DNA of 64,000 nucleotides from Oryza sativa Japonica Group (GCF_034140825.1 NC_089036.1:24007001-24071000), one strand, 5' to 3'. Shown: positions 48,628 through 60,809, numbered from the stretch's first letter. Program-made: numbers and translations. The notes: generated from the letters alone by a model not told the origin.

Positions 48628-49180
48628 CGCGCGGCCTGTCGCGGCTGTTGGGCTCTGCCTCGCGTGCCGCTCGCCGTGCTCCGTGATTACTTCTGTGCTC
48701 GTCAGGCTTCCTTCGCCGTCGTCATCCTCGCGCTCGCGCGACAGAATATCTCATGATCGATCCGTGGTGACGTTCCGACACGCGGTCGGTGGGTCGTTCC
48801 CCCGTTTCCCCACCGTGGGGTGTGCGTTGGCACGGCTTTTGCGCTTGGGGACTTTTAGCGTTTGTGCCCGGCCATCGTAGCGATGCGGGGGAAGTTGTCG
48901 GCGATCTGCTGATGCGGCTCTGATCACTGCATATCTGATCAGTTACGTGTCCGATCCGTTCCATCCCTGGTTGGCGGTGAAATTGGCGTGCGTATTCGCG
49001 TAACTACATATCTACATGTGCTGTTTGATCAATCTCACGTTTCGGTTATGTGCGGTGATGAACTGATGATGTAGCTTATCTGAATTCTCATAGCAATGGG
49101 CTTTGTTCGCTATCAAGCAAGCGTTAATTCTCAGTACAGTGCTTTGCTTTAGATGTTCAGTTAGTATAAAGCTATTGCAG
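48566..49180 (+). other. 5' leader intron of the phosphatase inhibitor-2 gene
   Basis: The donor GATCAGCAAG/GTACTC and acceptor GCTATTGCAG/GTTCTG bound a 615-base intron. The first exon would then begin very near the right end of the hAT element. The second exon holds the ATG at 49211. Confidence 0.6.
48595..48625. repeat. CT microsatellite in the inhibitor-2 leader intron
   Basis: About 15 CT units follow a C-rich stretch, 30 bases after the likely leader donor site. CT tracts near transcription starts are common in rice genes. Confidence 0.9.
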
Positions 49181-49210
49181 GTTCTGAGGTGCTCCTGACC
49201 TGCTTCCACA

Positions 49211-50735
49211 ATGCAAGCTAAAGAATCCAAAAAGTCAAGGTTAGATCCATCTCGAGCTCTCAAATGCCAAATTTATTGTTTGATTTAAAATAACCATTTC
49301 TTCATTTAAGTTAGTATACTGTTGTGTGCAGGGACAGGGGCCGGGACCGTGTGAAATGGAATGAAGAAAATTTGAATGACATTGAGTCGACCAAGCCAGT
49401 AAGAGAAAAAATCACCGAGCCTAAGACGCCATATCACTCAATGATTGATGAAGATGATGGTATGTGCTTTGGAGCTTGCATATAGAATCATGTTTTAATA
49501 CAGCTAAAGAAAAAATTCCGGACAACATGCATCTGATGCTTGCATCTGGTCCAAGGGACTGTTTCTCCAAAAAGAACTATTGAAGAATCAGTGGATAAGT
49601 CCACTCATGCTGATGCGATTAAGACTGCTTTGATGGAAGCTGTTTCAAGTGGAAAATTATCAGCAAGAGAACATTTGGAATCCTGTAGTAATGAAGAAGA
49701 AGAAGAAGAAGAAGAAGAAGAAGAAGAAGAAGAAGAAGAAGAAGAAGAAGAAGAAGAACAAGAAGAAGAAGAAGAAGAAGAAGAAGAAGAAGAAGAAGAA
49801 GAAGAAGAAGAAGAGGTGGCCATCAAACAAGGCACAGGTTAGTAATCTGCAGTCTTTTCTTATTGACAATGAAAAACGAAATATCCTTGTGAGTGGTATC
49901 TTGACTCTTAAAGTCTTAATTGGCATTTTGTATTTTGATGCTTGTGCAAGTCGTTATGATTTCGGTGCTGTACTGCCATATAGCATATCATGTCTGATAC
50001 ATCTCACATAAAGAAGATAAACACAGGAAGGAATAATTTCAGGTATCCTGGTCTCAGGCTATGGGGTTGATTAAGTAACCTGATCCTGTGATCTGTAAAT
50101 CTGATTTGAATTGTCACATTTTAGACCGATTTGTCTTCCTAGCTCCAGAAAATATCTACTGATAGAAAGTTCAAGACTCCCTTTTGTCTGATTACTCCTT
50201 TATCCACTTCACTTGTTTTTTTTTTTAATTCAACCCTGCTGTTCTATTGGCATCATGGTATGCCAGACCAAAACTTTTGCTTGATAGCAAGGTAAGAGCT
50301 AATGCAGTGTACACCAGTAGGTTAGCTCTAGTCCTGGTTTAGTAGCTAGTTGGACCATCAAAATTTGTATAATTGTAAATAGATATAAATCTCCCGTGTG
50401 TGTTTTCCCGAATCAGTTGGATATTTTTTGTGGGATGATGACCATTGGGGAAGACTGGTTGCAAGCTGTGTTGCTATTTTCCTATCTCTAGTTCAGATTC
50501 CGGAAGTCCTCAAGGCACTGGTGGATACGCTTCAATTTTTACTATCTATGTGTTTTGCAAGAGTAACCTCAAATTTCACCATCTTGTTTTGTGTTTTTTT
50601 TTCAAAGTAAGAATGACTGCTTTTACATGCTTTCATATAGATTTCGAAGAGCAACGGAAGGCTCACTATGATGAATTCCGCAAGATGAAGGAACTGCGTC
50701 GGAGGGGAACGCCGTCACAAGAGGGTGATGAATGA
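49211..50735 (+). CDS. protein phosphatase inhibitor 2 (IPP-2) family
   Basis: This intrinsically disordered regulator binds and inhibits protein phosphatase 1. Exons are 49211-49239, 49332-49459, 49556-49837 and 50641-50735, giving 177 residues. Family landmarks are [20 protein letters not shown] (the KVxW-like PP1-docking segment near residues 17-20), then [16 protein letters not shown], the central phosphorylation region. The C-terminal block is [21 protein letters not shown], whose HYDE residues contact the PP1 active site. Between these lies an uninterrupted tract of 22 Glu, one Gln and 18 Glu coded almost only by GAA. The acceptor at 49555 (CCAAG) is weak, but frame and similarity support it. 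The promoter appears interrupted by the hAT transposon ending at 48450. Confidence 0.9.
49693..49815 (+). repeat. GAA microsatellite coding for polyglutamate
   Basis: There are 22 GAA codons, one CAA, then 17 GAA and one GAG, all in frame in exon 3 of the inhibitor-2 gene. The single CAA interruption divides the tract. Length changes by whole units would keep frame. Confidence 0.95.
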
Positions 50736-51429
50736 TGACTCTGGCACCGTCGCACAACTCGGAAGCATATGATCAGCGAATCCTCGGCATGTTAAATATT
50801 GGCAGTGGCAGGAATGTTTTACAGATATCCTACTAAACCTTAAAAAGCTCATGTGACTATCTGTTCTCTTGCTTAATTATTAGTACTGGTCCTAGGACAG
50901 TACCAGGTAAAATTTTGGCTCTTATTATGGAGGTAAGAAAATCTGTATCGATCTTGTACTCAAAACTTATGCTCTTGTTCATGCTGTTGATTACAAAGTT
51001 CGCAAATGTGACACTCTCTGTGGTAATCTGGTGTGTAATTTGTGCAAATTCTAAGCAAATGCAAATTGCTGGGAATATTATCTATTTATTTTCGGCGCAC
51101 TTTGCTGGGCATCGTTCAGAAATGCCAACGTCCCACTCTGTGTGCGAGGTAGCAAAATTTGCATTCAGCACCCGCAGTTTCTGCATATTGTCATAACCCC
51201 CCTATCTGGACACGGTCACACGAAAATTGGAGTTATTAGAGGGGTTTATCTGCAAAAGGAACAGGATAAACCTGGCCACTCCCGTTACTCTCGTCGTCGA
51301 CCTCCTCCCGCTGCTCCCGTTGCGGCGGTCGCCGTCGCCGCCGACGATGACGAGCTTGGAGGCGGCCGCACGCCCGAGCAGCCGCCGCGTGGCACCGTGC
51401 GACCCGCGGGGACGCCCTCGGCTTCCGCC
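50736..51429. other. spacer and leader between inhibitor-2 and mTERF genes
   Basis: It contains the inhibitor-2 3' end and a GC-rich mTERF leader (about 51290-51429). An ATG at 51347 opens a short upstream frame that overlaps the mTERF start in another frame. Confidence 0.5.
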
Positions 51430-53599
51430 ATGGCGGCTCATCCTTTCCCCCTCCCCTTCCTCCCGCAGGTAAAGCCTCTGCTTCCTTCTTCACGCGCTTT
51501 TAAGTGGAATTGGCCTTGCTAGATTGATAGCTGAGTGGAAATGGAAGCTGTGTGTGGAGTTTCCTCTTGGCTCTTGTGATTCCAGACTCGATTTGTTCAC
51601 CTGCGCCATTCACATGGAGCTGCAGTTCAAACCCTTAGGTTTTAGCATCTGTGTAATTTGGAGAGTAGGTGCTCCAGTTCTACTTATAGACGAAAGATTC
51701 ATATTATAGTCCTGGTCTCAGATGGGGATGCCAATGACTGAGGTCCTGTTAGAATTGTGAATTTCAATGTCAGAACCAATTTTGCCTCCTTTCTTTGGGA
51801 TCAAAACTGGCAGTCATTCTTTTCAAAAAGAAAAGAAAGAGAAAGAGAAAGAGAAATGGCAGTCATTTAATTTGTTTGTATAAATGCAAAAGGGTCTCAA
51901 TTTTAGTTCATTTGCTACTTTTGTTTTGGTTGGACTAGAAAACCATCAAGCTAAAACATAAACTTTCAAAAGTAAAGTAACATTGAGTATTTAACATTGT
52001 CCAATAATTGTTCACTCTTATTCTTATCATGATATCATCATCCCATACATTCTTAACGCTGCTATCTGTTCTACAGGCTTTGCACTCTAATTTCTAGACA
52101 ACTTCCCATTTGCAATGCACAATCATGTGAGGTTACTTATTTATCCCTTCTTAAGATCTTCTCCATGTATGTAAGCAACTAAGCATGCAAGTTATCGTTA
52201 CAGTGCACATCAATTCTCTGTGATGCAGATACGGATAATCTGTGGTTAGCCAGTGGTAATGCTCAAAGCTCCGCTGCTGTTCGGTCAAGGTTGCTTGCTG
52301 CAGAAAGAGAGGAAGCAAAAGCTGTGCTATCACTATTTTTAAGACAGAAAGGTTTGAGAAGTATACTGGCTGCACGAATTGCCAATAAGGCAGATGGTTT
52401 CATTGAACACCTAGTTTCAAAGCTCCACATTACTTACAGATCACGATATGCTGAAGGTTTGCTTTCTTGATTGTGCTTTTTGCATATCTATTGGTTTGAA
52501 CTTTTAACAACACGTTTATTTTTCAGGAAGGGAGCTCAGCACACCGGAGATTAGAGATGCTTTGATTCCATATCTGGAAGCCCTTTCTAAAGAACATGGA
52601 GATGGTTTGGTTGAGGTGGTGGAGAATTTCCCCGATCCATTTGCTATGGAACGGGAAGCCTTGTCTTCTTCAATGGTTCTTACGCCCACAAGCTCAAATA
52701 AACACAAGGCAATCGCTCGGGTAAGCGCACCAACCTCAGGGGGAGCCCTTCCTGAGCTAGTTCTCTATCTACTGGACCTTGGCATGGATCATGAAGAGAT
52801 CAAGAATGTCGTGCGGAAATTCCCAGCATTTGCATATTACAATGTGGATCGCAAAATAAAACCTCTGGTGGCGCTGCTACTTGAGCTTGGTGTGCCAAGG
52901 TCAAACATACCAGGAATCATCAAGAAGAGACCTCAGCTATGTGGAATCAGCCTGTCAGATAATCTGAAACCTATGATGACCTATTTGGAAAACGTGGGTA
53001 TCAACAAAGATAAGTGGAGCAAGGTGCTTTCCCGGTTCCCTGCACTTCTCACATATAGCAGGCAGAAGGTGGAGACAACCGTGAGCTTTCTCACTGAACT
53101 AGGAGTTCCTAAGGAAAACATTGGCAAGATTCTGACGCGATGTCCTCATATCATGAGCTACAGTGTCAATGACAATCTCAGGCCAACTGCTGAATACTTC
53201 CAGTCAATCGGTGCGGATGCTGCGTCTCTTATTCAGAAAAGCCCACAGGCTTTTGGTCTGAACATTGAGGCAAAGCTAAAACCGATCACAGAATTTTTCC
53301 TGGAGAGAGACTTCACCATGGAGGAAATCGGCACTATGGCGAATAGATTTGGGATTATTCACACTCTCAGCATGGAAGATAATCTGCTTCCCAAATATGA
53401 ATATTTCCTGACAATGGGATACCCAAGGAACGAGCTAGTGAAATTTCCACAATACTTCGGGTACAGTTTAGAACAGCGGATAAAGCCTCGGTATGCTCGG
53501 ATGATTGATTGCGGAGTGAGGTTGATTTTGAACCAGCTGTTGTCAGTTTCAGATAGCAGATTTGAAGATATTCTACGGAAGAGGATGGATGGAATATGA
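51430..53599 (+). CDS. mTERF family protein, probably plastid or mitochondrial
   Basis: Plant mTERF proteins bind organelle nucleic acids and control transcription or RNA processing. Exons are 51430-51468, 52204-52456 and 52527-53599, giving 454 residues. Exon 3 carries a row of about 30-residue mTERF repeats, such as LPELVLYLLDLGMDHEEIKN, IKPLVALLLELGVPRSNIPG and VETTVSFLTELGVPKENIGK, with the conserved Leu-Gly-(V/I)-Pro turn and (K/R)xP(Q/H/A) motif. The N-terminus MAAHPFPLPFLPQ joined to CTSILCDAD is short for a targeting peptide but is the only in-frame ATG. The acceptor at 52203 (CGTTACAG) was chosen because the next AG (52230) breaks the frame. Exon 1 is only 13 codons, so this first junction is the least certain part. 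Confidence 0.87.
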
Positions 53600-55276
53600 G
53601 ATGGTCATAATTTCGGATAACCATGGTTTAGGACAATCTCATTTGTAACAAGACTTGATCGCTGCCCTGGTATATAGTTTATCAGAACAAGTAGTGTCCT
53701 GGAAATTTGTACTTAGCCATGCTTGGCAGCTGACCAATTGTTATTGACAGTTTGATGTATAACTTGGCGGTTTATGATGCTAGTTTAGCTATTTTTGCAT
53801 GGAGTACTGGCAAATGCATTTTGTACAGCTGTTGTGGCATGCTAATGCCCCTTTGCCATCCTGAAGATAATGCACTTGTATTTGATATCAGGAAAAGTTG
53901 CAGCACCAGCACGTATAACATGGATTCTCTTGCACATCATAGAAGCCGGAAAACAGACGAAGTACATATTCTCCAGTATACAACTAAAATTTTAGAAGCT
54001 AATCAGCTATAAAGAGTAATTAGAGAGTACACTAAAAGCATGCAGTGCACTAGAACTCTGGTTTACATTACGAATATGTAAGTGCTTCGCCATCACTCAC
54101 CACTCATCAAGGTTAGTGATAAAATGGATAAAACACAGGGAAGCCCTGCTTTTTCTTTAACAACAGATGTTTGCCAGGGCTGCGTTCATGAATGCGCTGC
54201 AAAACGGGCTCCTCCTTGTTTTCCTGCGCTTCAGCGTCAGCATCGCATGGGTGTTCGTTGTACTTCAGTGCTGAAGTTTCAGATCATGAAGATTCCAACA
54301 ATAGCCAACCTAATAAAAAGGAAGCACATCAAGAAATGCTGCAAAATGATGTGATGCAAGGACTGTATAACGTAATTTACCAAATGCAACTAAGACATTA
54401 CACTGATGAGGAAATACACAAAGCAGAGAAGTCAATTTGACAGAATCAGTAAGGTAAAACATCAGAATTTTTGCTTCAAAATTAGCAAAAATACACAGTT
54501 GAAAATGCAACTTGGAAGAAATATTCCAATGCCATCAACACTAACTCCAACCTCCACAGCCCAACTCAAGGAGTCAAAAAGAAAGAACGTTGACACTAAA
54601 TATCAGCTATTTTTAAGCTTTAAGTGTTTTAAGTTTTTGACTATTTATGCCATGAAGGGCAAGTTTTTCCTCAATGCGTGAAAGCTTCTCAATTGAATAT
54701 GTGAAAAATCCGCAGTAGCATGTTAGCCAATTTAAATCCAAACATGCTTTTCATATCAAATAAAAATATGACAGCAGACCTTTTATCACTCAATTGGTTG
54801 ATATATATGAATAAGTTATTATGGTTCACGGCTAACATTTCAGCATATGAAAGATCTGCTTGCATGGAGTTTGATACCACGTCCCGCCATGTTCAAAAAG
54901 ATTTATTTTATCATATGCAGCATAAACAAATGAATGATATGCACAACAATCAACTAACCAGTTGCAGTAGAACAAGTTTGAGTGTTTCAATTGTTGAAGA
55001 CTTGAAGCAGCGATTTCAACCTACTTTCAATGTTTGCACACATGAGCACATATATAGTGCAACTATGAGATGAAAAATTATAAGAGGCCAACTATTGACA
55101 AAGTGCAGCTCTTAGCAGAATTAAGGCAATAATGAAAATGACAAAATAACGGACTACAAACAAAAACCACTATGCTAAAGCCTCTTGGGTACATGACTAA
55201 ATTACTCCCAGTAAAGAACACTACATCAGTTGAATAACTCATCGGAACCATGAAAAGTAAGAACACACCATCTCTC
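53600..55276. other. convergent spacer between mTERF and ISY1
   Basis: It holds the 3' ends of two genes that face each other and AT-rich sequence with only short frames. No gene is supported. Confidence 0.5.
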
Positions 55277-56212
55277 CTAGCGGCGCACATTGAGCATCTC
55301 CTTGGCCTCTTCCTGCTCAACCTGCAGGGCGTCGCTGGTGTACTTGCTCAGCAGCTCCTTCTTCTTCCGCTCCAACACCATCCGCTCAATCTCCTTCTCA
55401 TCGGGTAGCGGCACATGCGCGATAAACTCCTTCCCAGCCTCCTCGCCCTTCTCTCTCTCCCTCTTCTCCTCCTCCAGCCTCCTCTCCTCCTCAACCTCCT
55501 CCTCCACCTCCTCGAACAGCACCTCCCTAGCAGCCTCCCCGCCGCGCCCACCTGCCGAGGCCACCTCGCCGCTCACTACCCCCTTCATGGCCTCCCGCCG
55601 CACCCGCTCCACACGGTGCCACTCAGTGATGACCTCATTGCGCATGCGCTTCTCGGCAACGGCCTCGAGCCGCTCTAGCATGCCGTCTTCGTCGTCGTAG
55701 TAACCGTAGTACCCTGCGTTGATGCGCTTGTGGATCTCATAGCGGGTCCGCCGCTTACGGACCTCGGGTGGCTTGTCGAAGAGCTCACGGACGCCAGGGA
55801 GCTTCTTGGCGGCGCCGAAGTAGCGGTACCCGGGGCCGCGGCCGGAGGGGTTGGGTATGGCGACGATGTTGCCGTCGAGGTCGGTCATGAGGGGCGCGTT
55901 GGAGCTGCGGGAGTGGTCGCGGCCGCCGAGCTCGACGATGCGGCGCTCCCAGTGGCCGCGCTCGCGGAGGAGCTTGTTGATCTCGTCGTTGAGGTCGCGG
56001 AGGCGGTGCTCCCCGAGGCCCTCGTTCTGGATCTCGGCGACCTTGGCGCCGATCTCGCGGAGGATCTCGGAGCGCCACCGCTCGGCGTCGGCGAGGTCGC
56101 GGCACTCGGAGGCGAGGTACGGCCGCCGCTCCCGTGGCTTCCGCTTCTCCTCCTGCTTCATCGTGATGAAGCGGTTCAGCATGGACTGAGCCTTCTCCTC
56201 GTTTCGCGCCAT
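55277..56212 (-). CDS. ISY1: pre-mRNA-splicing factor ISY1 homologue
   Basis: ISY1 belongs to the Prp19-associated complex and acts at the spliceosome's catalytic centre during the first step. The gene is a single uninterrupted frame of 311 residues starting MARNEEKAQSMLNRF, the conserved ISY1 start, near the ATG at 56212. Conserved segments include RRPYLASECRDLADAERWR, EIQNEGLGEHRLRDLNDEIN and KLPGVRELFDKPPEVRKRR, then RINAGYYGYYDDEDGMLERL. The C-terminal third is a Glu/Arg-rich coil ending near LSKYTSDALQVEQEEAKEML, as in other plant copies. It is strongly GC-rich. It is divergent from the RRM gene to its right, with about 1.27 kb between start codons. Confidence 0.95.
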   Translation of the reverse strand: MARNEEKAQSMLNRFITMKQEEKRKPRERRPYLASECRDLADAERWRSEILREIGAKVAEIQNEGLGEHRLRDLNDEINKLLRERGHWERRIVELGGRDHSRSSNAPLMTDLDGNIVAIPNPSGRGPGYRYFGAAKKLPGVRELFDKPPEVRKRRTRYEIHKRINAGYYGYYDDEDGMLERLEAVAEKRMRNEVITEWHRVERVRREAMKGVVSGEVASAGGRGGEAAREVLFEEVEEEVEEERRLEEEKREREKGEEAGKEFIAHVPLPDEKEIERMVLERKKKELLSKYTSDALQVEQEEAKEMLNVRR

Positions 56213-56944
56213 GGCGGCCGGTCGGGAGGCGGCGGTGGCCGGTGGCCGAAGGCGGCGGCGGCGGCGGCGAGGTTCTTGGGGCTGGGAGAGCGAGGGTTTG
56301 GGAGGCGGCGGGTTCGATTTGGGGATTTGCGGGTTGGGTGGGGAAGAGGGAGGCTGCTCCCCCGATTCAATCGTGATGCCTTTTCGGGTCGGTTTGGCGT
56401 CTGATGATGATCCAACGGTGCGGATTGAATTTGGGATTCAAGTACTCATTTTTGCTATTGAAATTGAGTTGAACTTGCGAAGATTTACGCCCAGAATTTG
56501 AATTCGTTTTTAGTCAATTCAGGCATTTGTTCAATATTGTACGGACCATCGATGGTGGAGATTTGAGAAGGAAAGTGATGTGTTTTGAGTGCATATGGAA
56601 AATGATCTCTTTGGCCTTTCAGGATCTTTGATATGGTTAGAATCTGTTTGTTGTAAAGCTTAATATTCGTGTTGGATAAACTTATGCTGAAAATTCTATC
56701 CAAATCCAGTGTGAGATGTTCATAAATCACAAGTACATATGCTCAAATCTATGCGATGCAATGAATTGAGGAAATCCTAGCTGGTTAGGTAACTTATTGA
56801 AATTAAGTTATAAACTTAACACATGTAATTGTGTATACGGCTTTCAAGGTGCTAAAGTAAGGCGTGCATGTGCATTTATACCTTGTTTCACAAAAAAAAG
56901 AACGCAATGATGTGTTTCGAAAAAAGACATATGTATTTGCCATG

Positions 56945-57275
56945 TTTACATTCTAACTTTTTTCTTCAAACTTCTAACTTTTCCGTCACATCAAATGTTT
57001 GGACACATGTATGGAGCATCAAATGTGGACGAGAAAAAAAACAATTGCACAGTCCGACTGTAAATTGCGAGACGAATCTTTTGAGACTAATTGCGCCATG
57101 ATTTGACAATGTGGTGCTACAGTAAACATTTGCTAATGACGGATTAATTAGGCTCAAAAGATTCGTTTCGTTTACAGACGAAATCTGTAATTTATTTTGT
57201 TATTAGTCTACATTTAATACTTCGAATGTGTGTTCGTATGCTTAAAAAAATTTTGGCACGTGAACTAAACACAAG
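56945..57275. mobile_element. miniature DNA element of the GTTTAG-ended group
   Basis: The left side reads tttcttcaaacttctaactt; the right end is GTGAACTAAACACAAG. Internal phrases such as gctaatgacggattaattag match the element at 37167-37509, and the left side also resembles the elements at 1755 and 16771. The left boundary is approximate; it could start near 56881. It sits about 200 bases upstream of the RRM gene start codon. Confidence 0.7.
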
Positions 57276-57477
57276 TTTGAATGCGTGTAAACTTTGAAAC
57301 TTGATAGTGTCTCGAAAATCACTGGGAGGACTTGTCAAAATCCTATGGCCCTTTTGGATTCCACGGCCCAAACCAGCGGACGGCCTGCTTAAAACTAGCC
57401 GCCGACTTCCGGCGGACGGCGGCGCCGGAAACCCCCACCACATCTCCCGGCGATTCTCTCCAAAGTCCAAACCCCCC

Positions 57478-58638
57478 ATGGCTCGGAAGAGGAAGCGGGG
57501 GCGGACGCGGCGCGCCACGCAGGCGGAGGCGGAAGTGGAGCAATCCGAGCGAGAAATGGTAGGGGATGAAGCCGTGGAGGAGGAGGAGGACGACGACGTC
57601 ACGAAGATGAATCCGCCGCCGGCGACGGCCGGTGAGCGCGAGGAGGAGGAGGAGGAGGAAGGAATCGAGGGGCTTCTGGAGCCGTTCACCAGGAACGAGC
57701 TCCTCGACCTCCTGGTCGAGGCCTGCCTCCGGAACCCCGCCCTGCGCTCCCGCCTCGCCGCCACCGCGGAGTCCGACGCCGCCCACCGCCGCCTCTTCGT
57801 GCACGGCCTCAGCCCCGGCGTCACCGCCGCCGCGATGGCCGCCGCCTTCGCCCCCTTCGGCGCGCTCGACGAGTGCCACGCCGTCGCCGACCGCGCCACC
57901 GGCCGCTGCCGCGGCTACGGATTCGTCACCTTCCGCCGCCGCTCCGCCGCGCGCCGCGCGCTCGCCGCCGACGCCTCCTCTAGGCTCGCCGTGGGCGGCC
58001 GCCCCGTCGCGTGCCAGCTCGCGTCGCTCGGCCCCACCTCCCCCGACCGCAAGCTCTTCGTGGACAACGTGCCCGCGCGCGCCGCCCACGACGAGCTGAG
58101 GAGGCTCTTCTCCAGGTTCGGGGAGATCGAGGCGGGGCCTCTCGGCGCCGACCGCGCCACCGGCCAGTTCCGCGGCTACGCCATCTTCTTCTACAAGTAC
58201 CCCGAGGGGCTTACGAAGGCTCTCGAGGAGCGCAAGGTGGTGTTCGACGGGTGCGAGCTCCATTGCCGGCGCGCTCACAGAGTGAACAAGGAGAAGCATC
58301 TCATGACCATGCCTGCAGATGCAGGGGCACAGAGCAATGGCTTCGAGAACGCTGCCTCACCCATCATCCATGTCCAGCCGAAGGAGCTTGCATTGGCATC
58401 CACCACGCAGACGCCTCTTGGATCAAATCGGCCAGTTGAGATGATGGCGAAGGGGCCTAGATCAGGCACGGTTCCCTTTCGTCAGAACGCTGGAGCTGGT
58501 CTCTTGGGTGCATGCCCTGTGGCTACGGTCACGTCCTCTACGCCAGATCAGAGCACACCGGTTAGCCATTCTGGAGCTTCAATTTCCACACCCCGGACTG
58601 CTCAGAGATTGGCTAAATCAGGTTTGATACAGAGTTAG
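57478..58638 (+). CDS. two-RRM RNA-binding protein of the UBA2 kind
   Basis: UBA2 proteins are nuclear RNA-binding partners of UBP1 that affect mRNA stability and stress responses. The gene is one uninterrupted frame of 386 residues. The ATG at 57478 (MARKRKRGRT) is favoured: the frame is open further upstream, but this ATG has a basic, nuclear-localisation-like start and follows a plausible leader. An acidic stretch precedes LLEPFTRNELLDLLVEACLR, a helix characteristic of UBA2. RRM1 has RNP2 LFVHGL (106-111) and RNP1 RGYGFVTF (145-152). RRM2 has RNP2 LFVDNV (193-198) and RNP1 RGYAIFFY (232-239). The tail lacks the Gly-rich run of some relatives. Very high GC content gives misleading long frames on the other strand. 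Confidence 0.92.
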   Translation: MARKRKRGRTRRATQAEAEVEQSEREMVGDEAVEEEEDDDVTKMNPPPATAGEREEEEEEEGIEGLLEPFTRNELLDLLVEACLRNPALRSRLAATAESDAAHRRLFVHGLSPGVTAAAMAAAFAPFGALDECHAVADRATGRCRGYGFVTFRRRSAARRALAADASSRLAVGGRPVACQLASLGPTSPDRKLFVDNVPARAAHDELRRLFSRFGEIEAGPLGADRATGQFRGYAIFFYKYPEGLTKALEERKVVFDGCELHCRRAHRVNKEKHLMTMPADAGAQSNGFENAASPIIHVQPKELALASTTQTPLGSNRPVEMMAKGPRSGTVPFRQNAGAGLLGACPVATVTSSTPDQSTPVSHSGASISTPRTAQRLAKSGLIQS

Positions 58639-60809
58639 TACCTTTAGTTATAGTTATAAATACTATGAGCTATTGCTAGCCCACAAATGCAATGGAACAT
58701 AATCACACAGTTAAGTGGGTACTAACAACATAGGCATTTTCTTTCTCAAAATAAGGAATAACATGTGTGTTTTACAACAATAAATCTCATGGTTAACAAA
58801 CTACAGTAGAAATAAAGATCAAAGTGTGGTTTTGTGAGGTGTTTTAAGTTTCTAGAGACAACTTAGAATTGGTGACCGAATGCATGTCTATTGTCTAATA
58901 TAGCATCCTGGACTCCTGGAGGACAATTTGGGAACTAGAGTTAAGTTATGGCGACTGCTTTTAATGCATCCTCTGGATAATGATGAGAAAGAATAACCTG
59001 TAATGGCCACGCATTTTTGTAGGACCTTCTTATCCTCATTTTACTTGGGGTATCCATTTTTTGTAGGAGCACAAGGATGAAGAGAAATATGCCTTTTCTC
59101 TCTAAAACAAGGATGAAAAAAGAAATATCGAAGATGACTCCTCCAAATTCTGAAGTTGTTTTCTTTCTATCAAATGAGAGGATTACCTGCAAGATAATCT
59201 CCTGCTGATCGAATTGTGCTTCAACTTTGATGTAATCTCTGTTTGTTTATAGGCAGAGCTCATATATTGCAGGTAACACCTGTCCCGCCTTTATAGTGGG
59301 GACTGCGAGTAGCTAACATGGAAGAAGATTTTGGTTTACATATTCAGTTCTTGATATTATTTCTATTTTGTCATTTCACCATGCATGTGGTAAAGTAGTT
59401 TCATAGAAAATTCGACGAAAAGTGGAAAGTGATGAATTCACATTTCCATATTCCTTCATTCCTTTTGAGTTTTGACTGACCAAGAAAAGAAGTGGTGGCT
59501 CTATGCATCGACAATGAGTGGTCCTTGTGACTTTCTTGTGGTCTCACATATGCAACCAAGCACAGGGGGAAGGCATAACTGAGATAGATTTGACATGTTG
59601 CAGGAACATGGCACATCAACATGAAAGGTTCAGTTACTTTTCTTTTTGGTTCAGACATGATTCCGTCCTGTTCAGGCATTATAATCAGAGTTGTTTTCAG
59701 CCAATGGATCAATTTGAGTTTTGTTTCCCTATGCTGCACATCCCATTGCCCCGACAGGTCTCTAAGCCCTCTTGTTGGCCATGCAGCGCAGCTTGTGAAG
59801 CAGGGCATTGTGATCGTGCCATGGACAGCACTTTCACATTGGTATAACACCAGGATGGTGGTTGTCGTGCTGGATGAGGTGGGACAAGGAGGATGTCAGT
59901 AGTGTAACCTTGTGATCTGATGTCCTGGTTCTCGGTAATGTGTGGCTTGCTGTGGAGTTTATCACATCATGTCAAAAGCAGATGCGCTTGAGTGCTTCCT
60001 TCAGCGAATGGCTCCAGTTTCTTGGGCATAATTCTGTTTTCATATAAGCACCTGATCCCCCGCTGTGCCTAGAGCTGTCAACTGAAGACAGATAGAATGA
60101 AAAGAAAACTTGAGTCAAGGAGACTATGGCATTATATTGTGTCACTTTGGCTCTCTGTATGAACTTGGAGGCATAATCTGACCAAGACTGCACTCACATG
60201 TTGGGACAGATATGGATTTATAACTCGAATGGCCTTCTGCTTCTGCAAAAATTAGCTTTGCTGCTGGTGGTGGAATCTGAAAGCATGCCTGGTGGATGGT
60301 GGGAGGATTCTGAATTCTGATTCATAGTGAGGTCATCAGCATAGATCCTATTGAATTGGTTTTCATTACATGTGAGGTGATGGAAAAAGAACTCCTAGGC
60401 CTATAGCACCTACAAGCTGTGGATCTTACAGTTTTCACTGTAGTTTCCTTCTTACACTTCTAATCCACAATTAGATGTTGCTTTGCATGAATCTGGTAGA
60501 GTCTTAACAATCCTGGTAGAGTCTTAACAATCACGAGGGATTCTTTTACTTGCATTATACTATTATACATTAACCTTAGGCTTCTGTATCAAGAAGCTGA
60601 GATGGACCAATTATGGAGAATTATCACATGTTAAGTGAAGGTCATTTCTTCTGGAACACTGTAGTCAGTGTTTGTACAGATCACAAAGTAATTGAGAATT
60701 AAGTTGCATTACAGTCCAGCATTTACTACCCATATATGGTGTGCTTGGCCTTATGCAACATTCAATCGACCCTCCTGTTTGTAGAGGAGGAATGTCATTA
60801 TCCAACTTA
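58639..60809. other. spacer between the RRM gene and the FT-like gene
   Basis: The genes converge here. UBA2-type transcripts can have long, spliced 3' untranslated regions, and several GT/AG pairs around 59000-59900 would permit that. No coding exon is recognisable. A short direct repeat (aatctggtagagtcttaaca) occurs at about 60489-60531. Confidence 0.45.

Noticed and set aside
49649-50011. Poly-lysine and poly-serine frames across the GAA repeat
   Set aside because: They are other frames of the same microsatellite; only the Glu frame fits the inhibitor-2 family.
57343-58299. 318-codon minus-strand frame opposite the UBA2-like gene
   Set aside because: It is a Gly/Glu/Val-rich shadow; the plus strand carries two complete RRMs.
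59401-59902. Open frames of 90-150 codons after the UBA2-like gene
   Set aside because: They overlap on both strands, have no motifs and lie in probable 3' untranslated or spacer sequence.
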